From positions 1,409 to 65,408 of the forward strand of contig CACYTF010000003.1 of assembly GCA_902777335.1 (NCBI GenBank): a stretch of 64,000 bases of DNA, in the 5' to 3' direction. The position numbers were made by a program, and so were the translations under genes. This DNA is from an uncultured Eubacteriales bacterium. Its GTDB lineage: Bacteria > Bacillota > Clostridia > Christensenellales > Aristaeellaceae. Positions 16,927 through 25,945 of the stretch are shown piece after piece. The notes under the pieces were generated by a model. That model saw only the letters and a program-made list of their open reading frames with translations, searched no databases and had not been told where the DNA came from. Position 1 is the first letter of the stretch. Each line of letters starts with the position of its first letter.

Positions 16927-18105
16927 TTGGACATCTTCAACAAGTGTTATAACTACAGGGTGGCCAACGACCTGCGGGAGAAGGGCATCTATCCCTACTT
17001 CCACGCGCTGGAGACCCGCCAGGACACCGAGGTGATCATGGAGGGCAAGCGGCGCATCATGCTGGGCAGCAACAACTACCTGGGCCTGACCACCTGCCCC
17101 GAGGTGCAGGCGGCGGGTCTTAAGGCGCTGGAGCAGTACGGCACCGGCTGCAGCGGCTCCCGCTTTCTGAACGGCACGCTGAAGCTGCACCTGGAGCTGG
17201 AGGACGAGCTGGCGAAGTTTTTGCACAAGCAGGCCTGCTGCACCTTTTCCACCGGCTTTCAGAGCAATTTGGGCATCATCAGCGCCATCGTGGGCCACGG
17301 CGACTACGTGATCTGCGACAAGGAGAACCACGCCTCGATCTACGACGGCTGCAAGCTCAGCTACGGCAGGATGCTGACCTACGGCCACAGCAACATGGAG
17401 GAGTTGGAGATCCAGCTGAAGAAGGTGCCGGAGAGCGCGGGCTGCCTGATCGTGACCGACGGCGTGTTCAGCATGGGCGGCGACATCGCGAAGCTCCCTG
17501 AGATCGTCAGGCTGGCGAAGCAGTACGGCGCGCGGGTGATGGTGGACGACGCCCACGGCCTGGGCGTGATCGGCGAGGGCGGCCGCGGCACGGCCAGCCA
17601 CTTCGGCCTGGAGGACGAGGTGGACCTGATCATGGGTACCTTCTCCAAGTCGCTGGCTTCCCTGGGCGGCTACCTGGTGGCGGACGCCACGGTGGTGGAC
17701 TTCGTGCGCCACAACTCCCGCCCGTTCATATTCTCCGCCTCCATCACGCCGGCCAGCGCGGCCATCGCCCTGGCGGCGCTGCGGCACATCGAGGCGCACC
17801 CGGAGCTGGTGAAGCGGCTTTCGGACCTGTCCGCCTACATGCGCAGGGGCCTGAAGGCGCGGGGCATACCGATCATCGAGGCCGCCACGCCCATCATACC
17901 GATCTACACCTACACCCCGGAGGCCACGCTGCTGCGCGCGCGCCAGCTGTACGACGCGGGCGTGTACGTGAACCCGGTGCTGCCCCCGGCCACGCCGCCG
18001 GACCTGTGCCTGCTGCGCACCAGCTACATGGCGTCGCTGAACGAGCAGCTGCTGGACGAGGCGCTGGACATCTTCGGCGCGGTATTCGCCCGGCCCGCGG
18101 AATAG
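16927..18105 (+). CDS. alpha-oxoamine synthase (KBL / BioF / Spt-like)
   Basis: 392 residues, PLP-dependent fold type I. GSNNYLGL near residue 45, GTGCSGSRFLNGT, the aspartate in VMVDDAHGLGVIG and the PLP lysine in GTFSKSLASLGGY are all family hallmarks. These enzymes condense an amino acid with an acyl-CoA (glycine C-acetyltransferase, 8-amino-7-oxononanoate synthase, serine palmitoyltransferase). No biotin or threonine-degradation genes are adjacent, and the sequence reads most like the broad Spt/KBL group, so the substrate stays open. TTG start at 16927 is chosen because GGGGAGGAG lies 6-7 bases upstream; the ATG at 16867 overlaps the -10 element and cannot be used. Confidence 0.85.
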   Translation: MDIFNKCYNYRVANDLREKGIYPYFHALETRQDTEVIMEGKRRIMLGSNNYLGLTTCPEVQAAGLKALEQYGTGCSGSRFLNGTLKLHLELEDELAKFLHKQACCTFSTGFQSNLGIISAIVGHGDYVICDKENHASIYDGCKLSYGRMLTYGHSNMEELEIQLKKVPESAGCLIVTDGVFSMGGDIAKLPEIVRLAKQYGARVMVDDAHGLGVIGEGGRGTASHFGLEDEVDLIMGTFSKSLASLGGYLVADATVVDFVRHNSRPFIFSASITPASAAIALAALRHIEAHPELVKRLSDLSAYMRRGLKARGIPIIEAATPIIPIYTYTPEATLLRARQLYDAGVYVNPVLPPATPPDLCLLRTSYMASLNEQLLDEALDIFGAVFARPAE

Positions 18106-18133
18106 GACCGGATTCTTACAGGGATATAAAAAC

Positions 18134-18164
18134 ATGCCCCGGCGCGGTAGACAGCCCGGGGCAT
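18134..18164 (+). terminator. hairpin after the oxoamine synthase gene
   Basis: ATGCCCCGG (18134-18142) pairs with CCGGGGCAT (18156-18164). There is no U-run; a TATAAT at 18171-18176 just after it may be the -10 of the next gene, with no good -35. Confidence 0.45.
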
Positions 18165-18220
18165 TGATGTTATAATACAGTTAAACATGGATTTCGGCGC
18201 GGCCCGCAGGGGGGATCGGC

Positions 18221-20635
18221 ATGGCGAACAGCTATATGGTATCCTATACGCTCGCGGCGATCGTACTGTCGGCGATCGACTTCTACTTCGCCGCAAAGAC
18301 GTTCCGGAAGGACGAGAAGGTCGGCAAGGCCCTGGGCTGGTCCGCGTTCTTCGCGGGCGTGATCACGCTGGCCTACCTGCTGAGCGTGAACACCGAAACG
18401 CCCTGGCTGATCTCGGTGGCCTCCAGCCTGACCTTTGTGGGCATCGACTGCATGCTGACGTCGCTGCTGTACTTCGTGTACCTGGCCACGCGGCTGTACA
18501 ATACCCGCGGCGCCCGGTTTTTCATGAACGCGACGCGGCTGCTGGCGCTGCTGGATTCCGTCAACCTGATCGCCAACATCCGCACCGGCCACGTGGTGGG
18601 CTACGCGCCGCAGGACCCGGTGGGCGTGAGCTACCTGATGAAGCCGCTGTACGTCGTCCACCTGATGTTCTCCTACTTCCTCGTCGCGGCGGTGCTGGCG
18701 CTGCTGATCTACAAATGCGTAAAGACGCCCCGGCAGTATCGCAACCAGTACATGCTGCTGATCGCTTCCATCAGCGTGGTGGTGGCCGTCAACGCCATAT
18801 TCCTGTTCCAGCAGGAGGGCTCCTTCTTCACGCAGGTGGACTGCTCGATACCGGTGTACAGCGTGGGCCTGTTCCTGATGTACTGGTCGGCCTATGATTA
18901 CCGGGACAACGACATGGTGAAATCCCTGTCGGTGACCATATTCGAAAACATCAACCAGGGCATCGCGCTGTTCGACTACTGGGACGAGATGATAATGCAC
19001 AACCAGCGGGCGGAGGCGCTTTTAAAGGGCGTGCGCTTTGAGAAGGCCATGCCCGTCGGCGATTTCCTGGCGGCCTGCGGCATCGTGCCCGGCGAGGGCA
19101 GCAGCTACAGCGTGCAATGCGACCTGGAGGATAACGTGCCGCTGCGCTGCGACTACCGTCTGCTGACGGACGACCGCGGCCGGCCCATCGGCAAGCTGTT
19201 CGTGTTCACGGACCTGTCGCGGAGCGCGGATCTGACCACCGGCTTTGAGTACGCCCGGGACGGCGCGTACATCAACGCCCACAGCGCCCTGTTCCGGGAC
19301 CCCGCGGCGGTGGCCGTGTTCGACATCATCGGCCTTCGGGACGTGAACCGGGTGCTGGGCCGGGACGAGGGCGACCGCCGGATCCGGGCGCTGGCCAAGC
19401 GGATGCGGCGGCACATGCCCCAGGGGACCTGCTTTCTGAGGGGCTATGAGGCGAACCTGATCGCGATATGCCCCCGCATGACCGAGGCGCAGATCCGCCC
19501 GGCGGTGGAGCGGGTCGTGGCGGACTGCGACTGCCGGGTGATGTACGGCCTGAGCGCCACGACGGATGGCGAATCGCGGATTGCCTCGGAGCGGGAGGAG
19601 CGGACGCCGGTGCAGGTGCTGGAGATCGCCTACCGCAGCCTGCGCATCAAGAAGCTGCTGACCGCCGGGTCGAACCGGTCCCAGACGCTGACCTCGCTGG
19701 TGCGCGCGCTGGAGGAGGCGGATTCCGACACGGAGGCCCACGTGCGCCGGACGCAGAAGATGGGCGCGGCGCTGGGCCGGCGGGTCGGCCTTTCGGACGC
19801 CCAGCTGACGGAGCTGGAGCTGCTGTGCCTGCTGCACGACATCGGCAAGGTGGGCATACCGCTGGAGATACTGAACAAGCCCGGGCAGCTGACCGACCGG
19901 GAGTGGGAGGTGCTGCGCACCCACGCCGAGAAGGGCTATCAGATCGCCCTGTCCTCGGACGAACTGAAGTCCATCGCCCGGATGATACTGTGCCACCACG
20001 AGCGCTGGGACGGCAAGGGTTATCCCCAGGGGCTGGCCGGCGCGAGCATACCGGTGCTGTCGCGGATCATCGCGGTGGTGGACGCCTATGACGCGATGGT
20101 GAACGACCGCAGCTACCGCAAGGCCATGCCGCCCGAGGCGGCGCAGGCGGAGATCCGCCGCTGCGCCGGGACCCAGTTTGACCCCGAGCTGGCCCGGGCC
20201 TTTTTGCAGCTGCTGGCGGAGGACGAAGCGCTGGCCGCCGGCGAAAAGGTCAGCGGCGCGGCGGATCGCGCGCCGGGCGCCCCCGTGCTGCGGGTGGAGC
20301 GCACGGGCTTTGCCACGCCCATCGCCTACAGCCGCTACCTGTTGGACATCGACAACGTGATCATACAGGTGGACGAGCGCTTCGAGGCCATCACCGGCTA
20401 TTGTGCCGAAGAGGCCGTCGGCCACATGACCCAGGCCGAGCTGATCCCCCCGGAGGACCTGGCGGACTATTTGATCCAGGTGGGCAAGCAGCTGGCCCAC
20501 GGCGACATCGCCTACATCCGCCACGAGATACTGCGCAAGGACGGCACCCGCGCGCAGGTGGCCTGCTGCGGCCGCCGGTTCTACGATTCCGCCGAAAAGG
20601 CCCACAGGAATGAGATCATCGTGTTTCAGGTGTGA
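18221..20635 (+). CDS. membrane GGDEF/HD-GYP/PAS signalling protein
   Basis: 804 residues. About seven N-terminal hydrophobic segments (residues 1-225) form a membrane sensor. A PAS-like segment and a degenerate GGDEF domain (about 330-480; RGYEANLI in place of GGDEF) follow. An HD-GYP domain at about 510-670 is intact: HDIGKVGIP, HHERWDGKGYPQGL and DAYDAM. It should hydrolyse c-di-GMP (or another cyclic dinucleotide). A C-terminal PAS domain (about 690-800) is unusual in position and could gate activity. Start at ATG 18221 behind AGGGGGGAT. With the EAL protein at 174-1940 this gives two predicted c-di-GMP-degrading proteins, both with non-canonical GGDEF motifs. Confidence 0.88.
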   Translation: MANSYMVSYTLAAIVLSAIDFYFAAKTFRKDEKVGKALGWSAFFAGVITLAYLLSVNTETPWLISVASSLTFVGIDCMLTSLLYFVYLATRLYNTRGARFFMNATRLLALLDSVNLIANIRTGHVVGYAPQDPVGVSYLMKPLYVVHLMFSYFLVAAVLALLIYKCVKTPRQYRNQYMLLIASISVVVAVNAIFLFQQEGSFFTQVDCSIPVYSVGLFLMYWSAYDYRDNDMVKSLSVTIFENINQGIALFDYWDEMIMHNQRAEALLKGVRFEKAMPVGDFLAACGIVPGEGSSYSVQCDLEDNVPLRCDYRLLTDDRGRPIGKLFVFTDLSRSADLTTGFEYARDGAYINAHSALFRDPAAVAVFDIIGLRDVNRVLGRDEGDRRIRALAKRMRRHMPQGTCFLRGYEANLIAICPRMTEAQIRPAVERVVADCDCRVMYGLSATTDGESRIASEREERTPVQVLEIAYRSLRIKKLLTAGSNRSQTLTSLVRALEEADSDTEAHVRRTQKMGAALGRRVGLSDAQLTELELLCLLHDIGKVGIPLEILNKPGQLTDREWEVLRTHAEKGYQIALSSDELKSIARMILCHHERWDGKGYPQGLAGASIPVLSRIIAVVDAYDAMVNDRSYRKAMPPEAAQAEIRRCAGTQFDPELARAFLQLLAEDEALAAGEKVSGAADRAPGAPVLRVERTGFATPIAYSRYLLDIDNVIIQVDERFEAITGYCAEEAVGHMTQAELIPPEDLADYLIQVGKQLAHGDIAYIRHEILRKDGTRAQVACCGRRFYDSAEKAHRNEIIVFQV

Positions 20636-20647
20636 GGTGGGAACAGT

Positions 20648-21028
20648 ATGATGACGCTTGAGATACTGCCCTGGCCCCTGACCGTGTGCAAGCTGCTGCG
20701 GCTTGAGGATTTTGACCTGTCAGGGCTTTACTTCATCGGCAATACCGGCGCGGAGCTGTCGCTGGTGTGCGAAACGGAACGGGCACCCGCCCGCACCCTC
20801 GCCCGTGAGGATGGCTGGCGGGCCCTTCGGATTGCGGGTACGCTCGACTTCTCGCTGACAGGCATACTGTCGGGAATTGCGTCGATCCTCGCAGAGGAGA
20901 AGATCGGCATATTTGCCGTGTCCACCTACGACACCGACTACATCTTGGTCAAAAGGGAAAACCTCGACCGGGCGGTCGAGGCGCTGAGGCGGGAAGGGTA
21001 TGAGGTGTCCCTGACAAGGAAAGTATAA
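20648..21028 (+). CDS. ACT-domain protein (CASTOR/DUF-type)
   Basis: 126 residues. The pattern LDFSLTGILSGIASILAEEKIGIFAVSTYDTDYILV is that of paired ACT-like domains in small stand-alone proteins related to the CASTOR/POLLUX ACT_7 group (only short parts of the motif are quoted here: FSLTGILSGI, FAVSTYDTDYILV). Such proteins are thought to sense amino acids; no partner is evident. Starts 12 bp after the HD-GYP gene, with GAGGTGGGA as ribosome binding site, so probably cotranscribed. Confidence 0.75.
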   Translation: MMTLEILPWPLTVCKLLRLEDFDLSGLYFIGNTGAELSLVCETERAPARTLAREDGWRALRIAGTLDFSLTGILSGIASILAEEKIGIFAVSTYDTDYILVKRENLDRAVEALRREGYEVSLTRKV

Positions 21029-21099
21029 CGAGGAGGCATCGGGAGGGCAGAGCTCATTTGTTATACAAGATTGAAATAGGTTATACAAGCGTGTACATA

Positions 21100-21130
21100 G
21101 CGTAGGGGCGGCGCATCGCCGCCCCTACGC
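21100..21130. repeat. perfect GC-rich inverted repeat between convergent genes
   Basis: GCGTAGGGGCGGCG (21100-21113) and its exact complement (21117-21130) around a 3-base loop. It lies between the convergent ACT-domain gene and argS and could act as a bidirectional terminator or a REP-type element; no strong T-run is attached. Confidence 0.7.
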
Positions 21131-21176
21131 ATGCAATACGCATTCTGAGACAGCCCCTTGTCATGTCTGCTTCGTT

Positions 21177-22889
21177 CTACATCCGCTCCGGCGCCTCCAC
21201 GCCGATCAGGTACAGGGCCTGCTTCAGCGTCTGGCGCACCGCGTCGGTCAGCATGAGGCGCGCGGCGCGGGTGCCGGGCGCGTCCACCATGACCTTGTTC
21301 TCGTAGTAGAACTTGTTGAAGGCCTGGGCCAGGTCCACCGAGAAGCGGGTGACCATGGAGGGCTCGCTGCGGTTCACGGCGCTCTTCAGGATGTCCGGGA
21401 ACTGCTCGATCAGGCGCACCACGTCCTGGCTGAAGGGGTCGGACAGGGCGCTGAAGTCCGGCGCGGCGGCCTCCGTGCCCGCGGCCTTGCGCAGCACCGA
21501 GCAGGCCCGGGCGTGGGTGTACTGCACGTAGGGGCCTGTCTCGCCGTCGAAGTTCAGCGCCCGATCCCAGGAGAAGTCGATGTCCTTGATGCGGTTGTTG
21601 TACAGGTCGAAGAACACCACCGCGCCGATGCCCACCTGGCGGGCCACCTCGTCCTTGTTCGTGAGCTCCGGGCTCTTCTCCTCGATGATGGCCCGGGCCT
21701 TCTCCACGGCCTGGGTCAGCAGGTCGTCCAGGTACACCACGTGGCCCTCGCGGGTGGACAGCGCCTCGCCCTCGAAGGACACCATGCCGAAGGCCACGTG
21801 CTCGCACTGCCGGTACCAGTCGTAGCCCATCAGCTCCAGCACCTTGAACAGCTGCCGGAAGTGCAAATCCTGCTGGTAGGCCACCACGTACAGGCTCTTG
21901 TCGAAGTTATAGGTGTCCTTGCGGTACTTCGCCGCGGCCAGGTCGCGGGTGATGTACAGCGTCGCGCCGTCGCTTCTGAGGATCAGCGCCGGGGGCATGC
22001 CCCAGTCGGACAGGTCCACGATCTGCGCGCCCTTGTCCTCCACCAGCAGGCCTTTTTCCTTCAGCACGTCGATGACGGGCTGCATCTTGTCGTTGTAGAA
22101 GCTCTCGCCGGCGTAGCTGTCGAACTTCACGCCCAACATGTCGTAGACCCGCTCGGCGTCCTTCAGCGTGACGGACTTGAACCAGTTGAAGATCTCCAGC
22201 GCCTCCGGGTCGCCGTCCTCGATCCTCTTGAACCAGGCGCGGCCCTCGTCGTTCAGGGCCGGGTTTTCCTCGGCCTCCTTGTTGAAGCGCACGTAGAGCT
22301 TGACCATCTCGTCCACGCCGCCCGCGGCCACGGTGTCGTGGTCGCCCCAGCGCCTGTAGGCGGCGATCATCTTGCCGAACTGGGTGCCCCAGTCGCCCAG
22401 GTGATTGACGCTCACCGCGTTCCAGCCGAAGAATTTGTGCAGCCGGTACAGGCTGTTGCCGATCATCGTGGTGGACAGGTGGCCGATGTGGAAGCGCTTG
22501 GCGATGTTGATGCTGGAATAGTCCAGCACCACGGTCTTGCCCGCGCCGGAGCCGTCCGCGCCGTAGGCATCGCCCTGCCCGCGGGCCAGCGTCAGCACCT
22601 TCTCGGCGTAGATGGCCCGGTCGATGAAGAAGTTCAGATAGCCCTTCACCGACTCCACCTTGCCCAGGAAATCGGCGTGGATGGCGTCGGCCAGCGCGTC
22701 GGCGATCATCATCGGGCTCTTGCGCAGGGCCTTGGACAGCTTGAAGCAGGGGAAGGCGTAGTCGCCCAGGGCCGTGTCCGGCGGGATCTCCAGCGCGGCG
22801 GCGATGTCCGCGGCGGCGATGTCGGCGCTTCCGAAGGCGGCGTTCAGCGCGGAAAGTATCTCGTTTGCGACGGCGGTCTTGAAATCCAT
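21177..22889 (-). CDS. argS: arginyl-tRNA synthetase
   Basis: 570 residues, class I aminoacyl-tRNA synthetase charging tRNA-Arg. The N-terminal Add-1 domain is followed by the HIGH-type signature in NIAKRFHIGHLSTT (about residue 125), the ATP-binding region and STREGHVVYLDDLL in the place of KMSKS, as in most ArgRS. The C-terminal DALR anticodon-binding domain ends with the typical RM. Start ATG 22889 lies 9 bases after GAGG; a frame extending to 23384 overlaps the promoter of the neighbouring gene and is discarded. Length is normal for the family. Confidence 0.95.
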   Translation of the reverse strand: MDFKTAVANEILSALNAAFGSADIAAADIAAALEIPPDTALGDYAFPCFKLSKALRKSPMMIADALADAIHADFLGKVESVKGYLNFFIDRAIYAEKVLTLARGQGDAYGADGSGAGKTVVLDYSSINIAKRFHIGHLSTTMIGNSLYRLHKFFGWNAVSVNHLGDWGTQFGKMIAAYRRWGDHDTVAAGGVDEMVKLYVRFNKEAEENPALNDEGRAWFKRIEDGDPEALEIFNWFKSVTLKDAERVYDMLGVKFDSYAGESFYNDKMQPVIDVLKEKGLLVEDKGAQIVDLSDWGMPPALILRSDGATLYITRDLAAAKYRKDTYNFDKSLYVVAYQQDLHFRQLFKVLELMGYDWYRQCEHVAFGMVSFEGEALSTREGHVVYLDDLLTQAVEKARAIIEEKSPELTNKDEVARQVGIGAVVFFDLYNNRIKDIDFSWDRALNFDGETGPYVQYTHARACSVLRKAAGTEAAAPDFSALSDPFSQDVVRLIEQFPDILKSAVNRSEPSMVTRFSVDLAQAFNKFYYENKVMVDAPGTRAARLMLTDAVRQTLKQALYLIGVEAPERM

Positions 22890-23039
22890 GGTCATCCACC
22901 TCGTTGTCATTATCGGTTGAATTGCCATTATTATACATAAAACGCCGTCCGGAGGCAAGCGGGTTGTATTACGGGCGTGTAATGCTTGGCCGGCAGGGCG
23001 GTGAAATTGGCCGATTTTGTGATGATAAAACCGGTTCAC

Positions 23040-23068
23040 TTGACAAGGCGCGCGCCGAAACGTACAAT
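23040..23068 (+). promoter_or_regulatory. strong sigma-A promoter of the YidC-sulfatase gene
   Basis: TTGACA (23040-23045), 17-bp spacer, TACAAT (23063-23068); near consensus, about 55 bp before the start codon. Confidence 0.75.
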
Positions 23069-23124
23069 GATATCGATTGATTGTGTACCCACCGTATGAT
23101 GGACAGACAGAGGGAGAAGAGCAA

Positions 23125-25905
23125 GTGACGGTTATGGAAGCGCTGTACAAGTTGATACTGGGGCCCCTTGGGCTGCTGTTTGACGCGGTGTATACCTTTG
23201 CGCTGCGCATCGTGAAGAGCCCCGGCCTGTCCATCGTATTCCTGAGCCTGGCCATCAACCTGCTGGTGCTTCCGATGTACAACCGCGCGGACGCGCTGCA
23301 GCTGGAGGAGAGCGAGGAGGCGGCGCGGCTGAAGCCGGGCGTGTCCCACATCCGCAAGACCTTCAGGGGCGACGAGCGCTTCATGATGCTGCAGACCTAC
23401 TACCGGCAGAACCACTACAAGCCGTACTACGCGCTGAAGGGCTCCCTCTCGCTGCTGCTGCAGATCCCCTTCTTCATCGCCGCCTACAACTACCTGTCGG
23501 GCCTGCAGGCGATCCAGGGCGTAGCCTTCGGCCCCATCCGGGACCTGGGCGCGCCGGACGGGCTGATCCGGATCGGCGGCGTCGCCGTGCACCTGTTGCC
23601 CATACTGATGACGGGGATCAACCTCGTCTCCGGCGCCATCTACACAAAGGGCATGCCGCTGAAGAGCAAGATCCAGCTGTACGGCATGGCGCTGATCTTC
23701 CTGGTGCTGCTGTACCGGTCCCCGTCGGGCCTGGTGTTCTACTGGACGCTGAACAACGTGTTCTCGCTGGCCAAGAACGTGTACAGGCGGGTGAAGCTGT
23801 CCGCGGCGGTGCGCCGCGGGCTGTGCTCCGCGCTGGGCGCGGCCTTCCTGGTGGTGTTCCTGTTCGTCAATCCGGCCCGCACGGCCCCTGGAAAGATCGC
23901 CGTGTGCGTGGTCTTCCTGGCCTTCCAGCTGCCGCTCGCGCTGCACCTAATCAGGCGGGGCAGGCCCGCGGGCGCTATGGCCGGCCCCGGGCATACGGAC
24001 AAGTGGATATTCTACATCTGCTGCGCGCTGCTGGCGCTGCTGACCGGCGTGCTGATCCCCTCTGAGCTCATCAAGGCCTCGCCCGAGGAATTCGTGATCC
24101 TGCGCCACTACGCGCCCCCGGTACACTACCTCTACAGCACCGCGCTGCTGGGCCTGGGGACGTTTGTGCTGTGGGGCACGGTGTTCTACAGGATGTCCTC
24201 GCCCAAGGGGCGAGGCGTGTTCAGCGCCGTGGTGGTGATGCTGACAGGCGCGGCCGTCGTGGACTACATGTTCTTCGGCAAGGACTACGGCAACATCTCC
24301 TCCTGGATGATCTACGACGAGCCCATCGACGTGACGATGGCGCAGTGCGCCGTCAACGCGGCGGTCGTGCTGGCGGTGATGGCCCTGCTGTACCTGCTGT
24401 GGCGAAAGCTGCCCGTGCTGGCCCGCGTCGCCTGCCTGTCGGGCTTTTTGGCCGTGTCGGCCATGTCGGTCATCAACATCGCTTCCATCCAGCGGCAGAC
24501 GCCGTCGATCCAAAGGCACGCCAAAAAACTGGAAAAACAGCAGCAGCCCGCCATACAGCTGGACCGGAAGGGCAAAAACGTGATCGTGCTGATGCTGGAC
24601 CGGGCGGTCTCCGGCTTCGTTCCCTACATGCTCAATGAGATTCCCGACCTCATGGGGCAGTTCGACGGCTTCACCTGGTATCCCAACACCATCTCCTACG
24701 GCTATCACACCAACGTGGGCTCCATCAGCCTGTTCGGCGGCTACGAGTACACCCCCGACGCCGTGAACGCGCGGACGGACGTGAAGCTGCGCAAGAAGCA
24801 CAACGAGGCGCTGCGGCTGATGCCGCTCAACTTCCTGGACGCGGGATACCAGGTGACGGTCTGCGACCTTCCCTATGCCAACTACAAGTGGAAGCCCGAC
24901 ATGAGCATCTTTGAGGACTGGCCCGAAATCCGCGCGTTCAACGCGGCGGGGAGGATCGCCGGCGACATCGCCCGGCAGTCGGCGTACGGCGATCACGTGC
25001 GCAATCGAAACCTCTTCTGCTACAGCATCATGCGCGTATCGCCGCTGCTTCTGCACATGGAGCTGTACAACGAGGGCTTTTACAACGAGGCGGACGCTTC
25101 AAAGAACAGCCAGGACGCGGACGGCGTGGGCTGGGTGCCGGAGGAGTTCCTGAACGCCTACCGGGTGCTGAAAAGCCTGAGGGAGATCACCTACATCACC
25201 GACGACGGCACCGATACCTTCCTGTCCATGAGCAACGACACGCCCCATGGCGTCACCACGCTGCAGGAGCCGGAGTATGAGCCGGCGGCCGTGGTCGACA
25301 ACACGGAATACGAAGCGGCGCATGAGGTGCGCTACAGCGCCGACGGCAGGCCGCTGCGCCTGGTGGTGGATGGCGACGCGGCCAATCTGCGCATCTACCA
25401 GGTCAACATGGCCGCCTTCCTCAAGCTGGGAGAATGGTTTGATTACATGCGGGAAAACGGCGTGTACGACAATACCCGCATCATACTGGCGGCGGATCAC
25501 GGCTACGATCTGTACCTGTTCGGCTTCGACCTGCGGAAGAAGTACCCGGGCAAGCTGAAGCACATGGCGCAGTCCACCGAGTGGTGGGACACGATGAGCG
25601 CCAATCCGCTGCTGATGGTGAAGGATTTTGACGCCAAGGGCTTTACCACCGACATGCGGTTCATGACCAACGCCGACACGCCGTGCCTGGCGTTTGAAGG
25701 GCTGATCGAAAACCCGGTCAACCCGGCCACCGGCAACCCCGTCACCGACGACGCCAAGTATCTGCCGGAGCAGCACATCATCGAGACGGAATGGCGCACC
25801 GAAAAGAACAAGGGCTACACGTTTGCCGACCCGGTGACGGTGACGCTGCGCAATCAGAACATCTTTGAGATCGGGAACTGGACGGTCGAAGGGGTGGGGG
25901 AGTAG
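23125..25905 (+). CDS. fusion of YidC/Oxa1-like insertase and sulfatase-like domains
   Basis: About 926 residues. Residues 1-230 read as a YidC/Oxa1 membrane insertase: an early helix, a charged cytoplasmic region with RGDERFMMLQTYYRQN, then LLLQIPFFIAAYNYLSG and a final YRSPSGLVFYWTLNNVFSL, a YidC hallmark. A second membrane region (about 230-450) has five or so helices. From about 480 to the end lies an alkaline-phosphatase-superfamily domain: VIVLMLDRAVSG, HTNVGSISLFGGYEY (likely nucleophile region) and LAADHGYD (metal site), as in LtaS-like enzymes. GTG 23125 is chosen as start because AGGGAGAAG lies 7 bases upstream. Role unknown; possibly a cell-envelope polymer transferase. A separate ordinary yidC is at 48726. 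Confidence 0.85.
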   Translation: MTVMEALYKLILGPLGLLFDAVYTFALRIVKSPGLSIVFLSLAINLLVLPMYNRADALQLEESEEAARLKPGVSHIRKTFRGDERFMMLQTYYRQNHYKPYYALKGSLSLLLQIPFFIAAYNYLSGLQAIQGVAFGPIRDLGAPDGLIRIGGVAVHLLPILMTGINLVSGAIYTKGMPLKSKIQLYGMALIFLVLLYRSPSGLVFYWTLNNVFSLAKNVYRRVKLSAAVRRGLCSALGAAFLVVFLFVNPARTAPGKIAVCVVFLAFQLPLALHLIRRGRPAGAMAGPGHTDKWIFYICCALLALLTGVLIPSELIKASPEEFVILRHYAPPVHYLYSTALLGLGTFVLWGTVFYRMSSPKGRGVFSAVVVMLTGAAVVDYMFFGKDYGNISSWMIYDEPIDVTMAQCAVNAAVVLAVMALLYLLWRKLPVLARVACLSGFLAVSAMSVINIASIQRQTPSIQRHAKKLEKQQQPAIQLDRKGKNVIVLMLDRAVSGFVPYMLNEIPDLMGQFDGFTWYPNTISYGYHTNVGSISLFGGYEYTPDAVNARTDVKLRKKHNEALRLMPLNFLDAGYQVTVCDLPYANYKWKPDMSIFEDWPEIRAFNAAGRIAGDIARQSAYGDHVRNRNLFCYSIMRVSPLLLHMELYNEGFYNEADASKNSQDADGVGWVPEEFLNAYRVLKSLREITYITDDGTDTFLSMSNDTPHGVTTLQEPEYEPAAVVDNTEYEAAHEVRYSADGRPLRLVVDGDAANLRIYQVNMAAFLKLGEWFDYMRENGVYDNTRIILAADHGYDLYLFGFDLRKKYPGKLKHMAQSTEWWDTMSANPLLMVKDFDAKGFTTDMRFMTNADTPCLAFEGLIENPVNPATGNPVTDDAKYLPEQHIIETEWRTEKNKGYTFADPVTVTLRNQNIFEIGNWTVEGVGE

Positions 25906-25917
25906 GGAACAGAAGTG

Positions 25918-25945
25918 AAAAGAGCGCCTTCACGGCGCTTTTTTC
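25918..25945. terminator. bidirectional terminator between convergent genes
   Basis: AGCGCC/GGCGCT hairpin with a T-run on the plus side and AAAAG on the other, just after the YidC-sulfatase gene and overlapping the stop of the convergent DUF4129 gene. Confidence 0.75.

Noticed and set aside
23040..23384. N-terminal extension of argS to 23384 on the minus strand
   Set aside because: It runs across the strong promoter and start of the divergent YidC-sulfatase gene, and ArgRS proteins begin at the shorter start.
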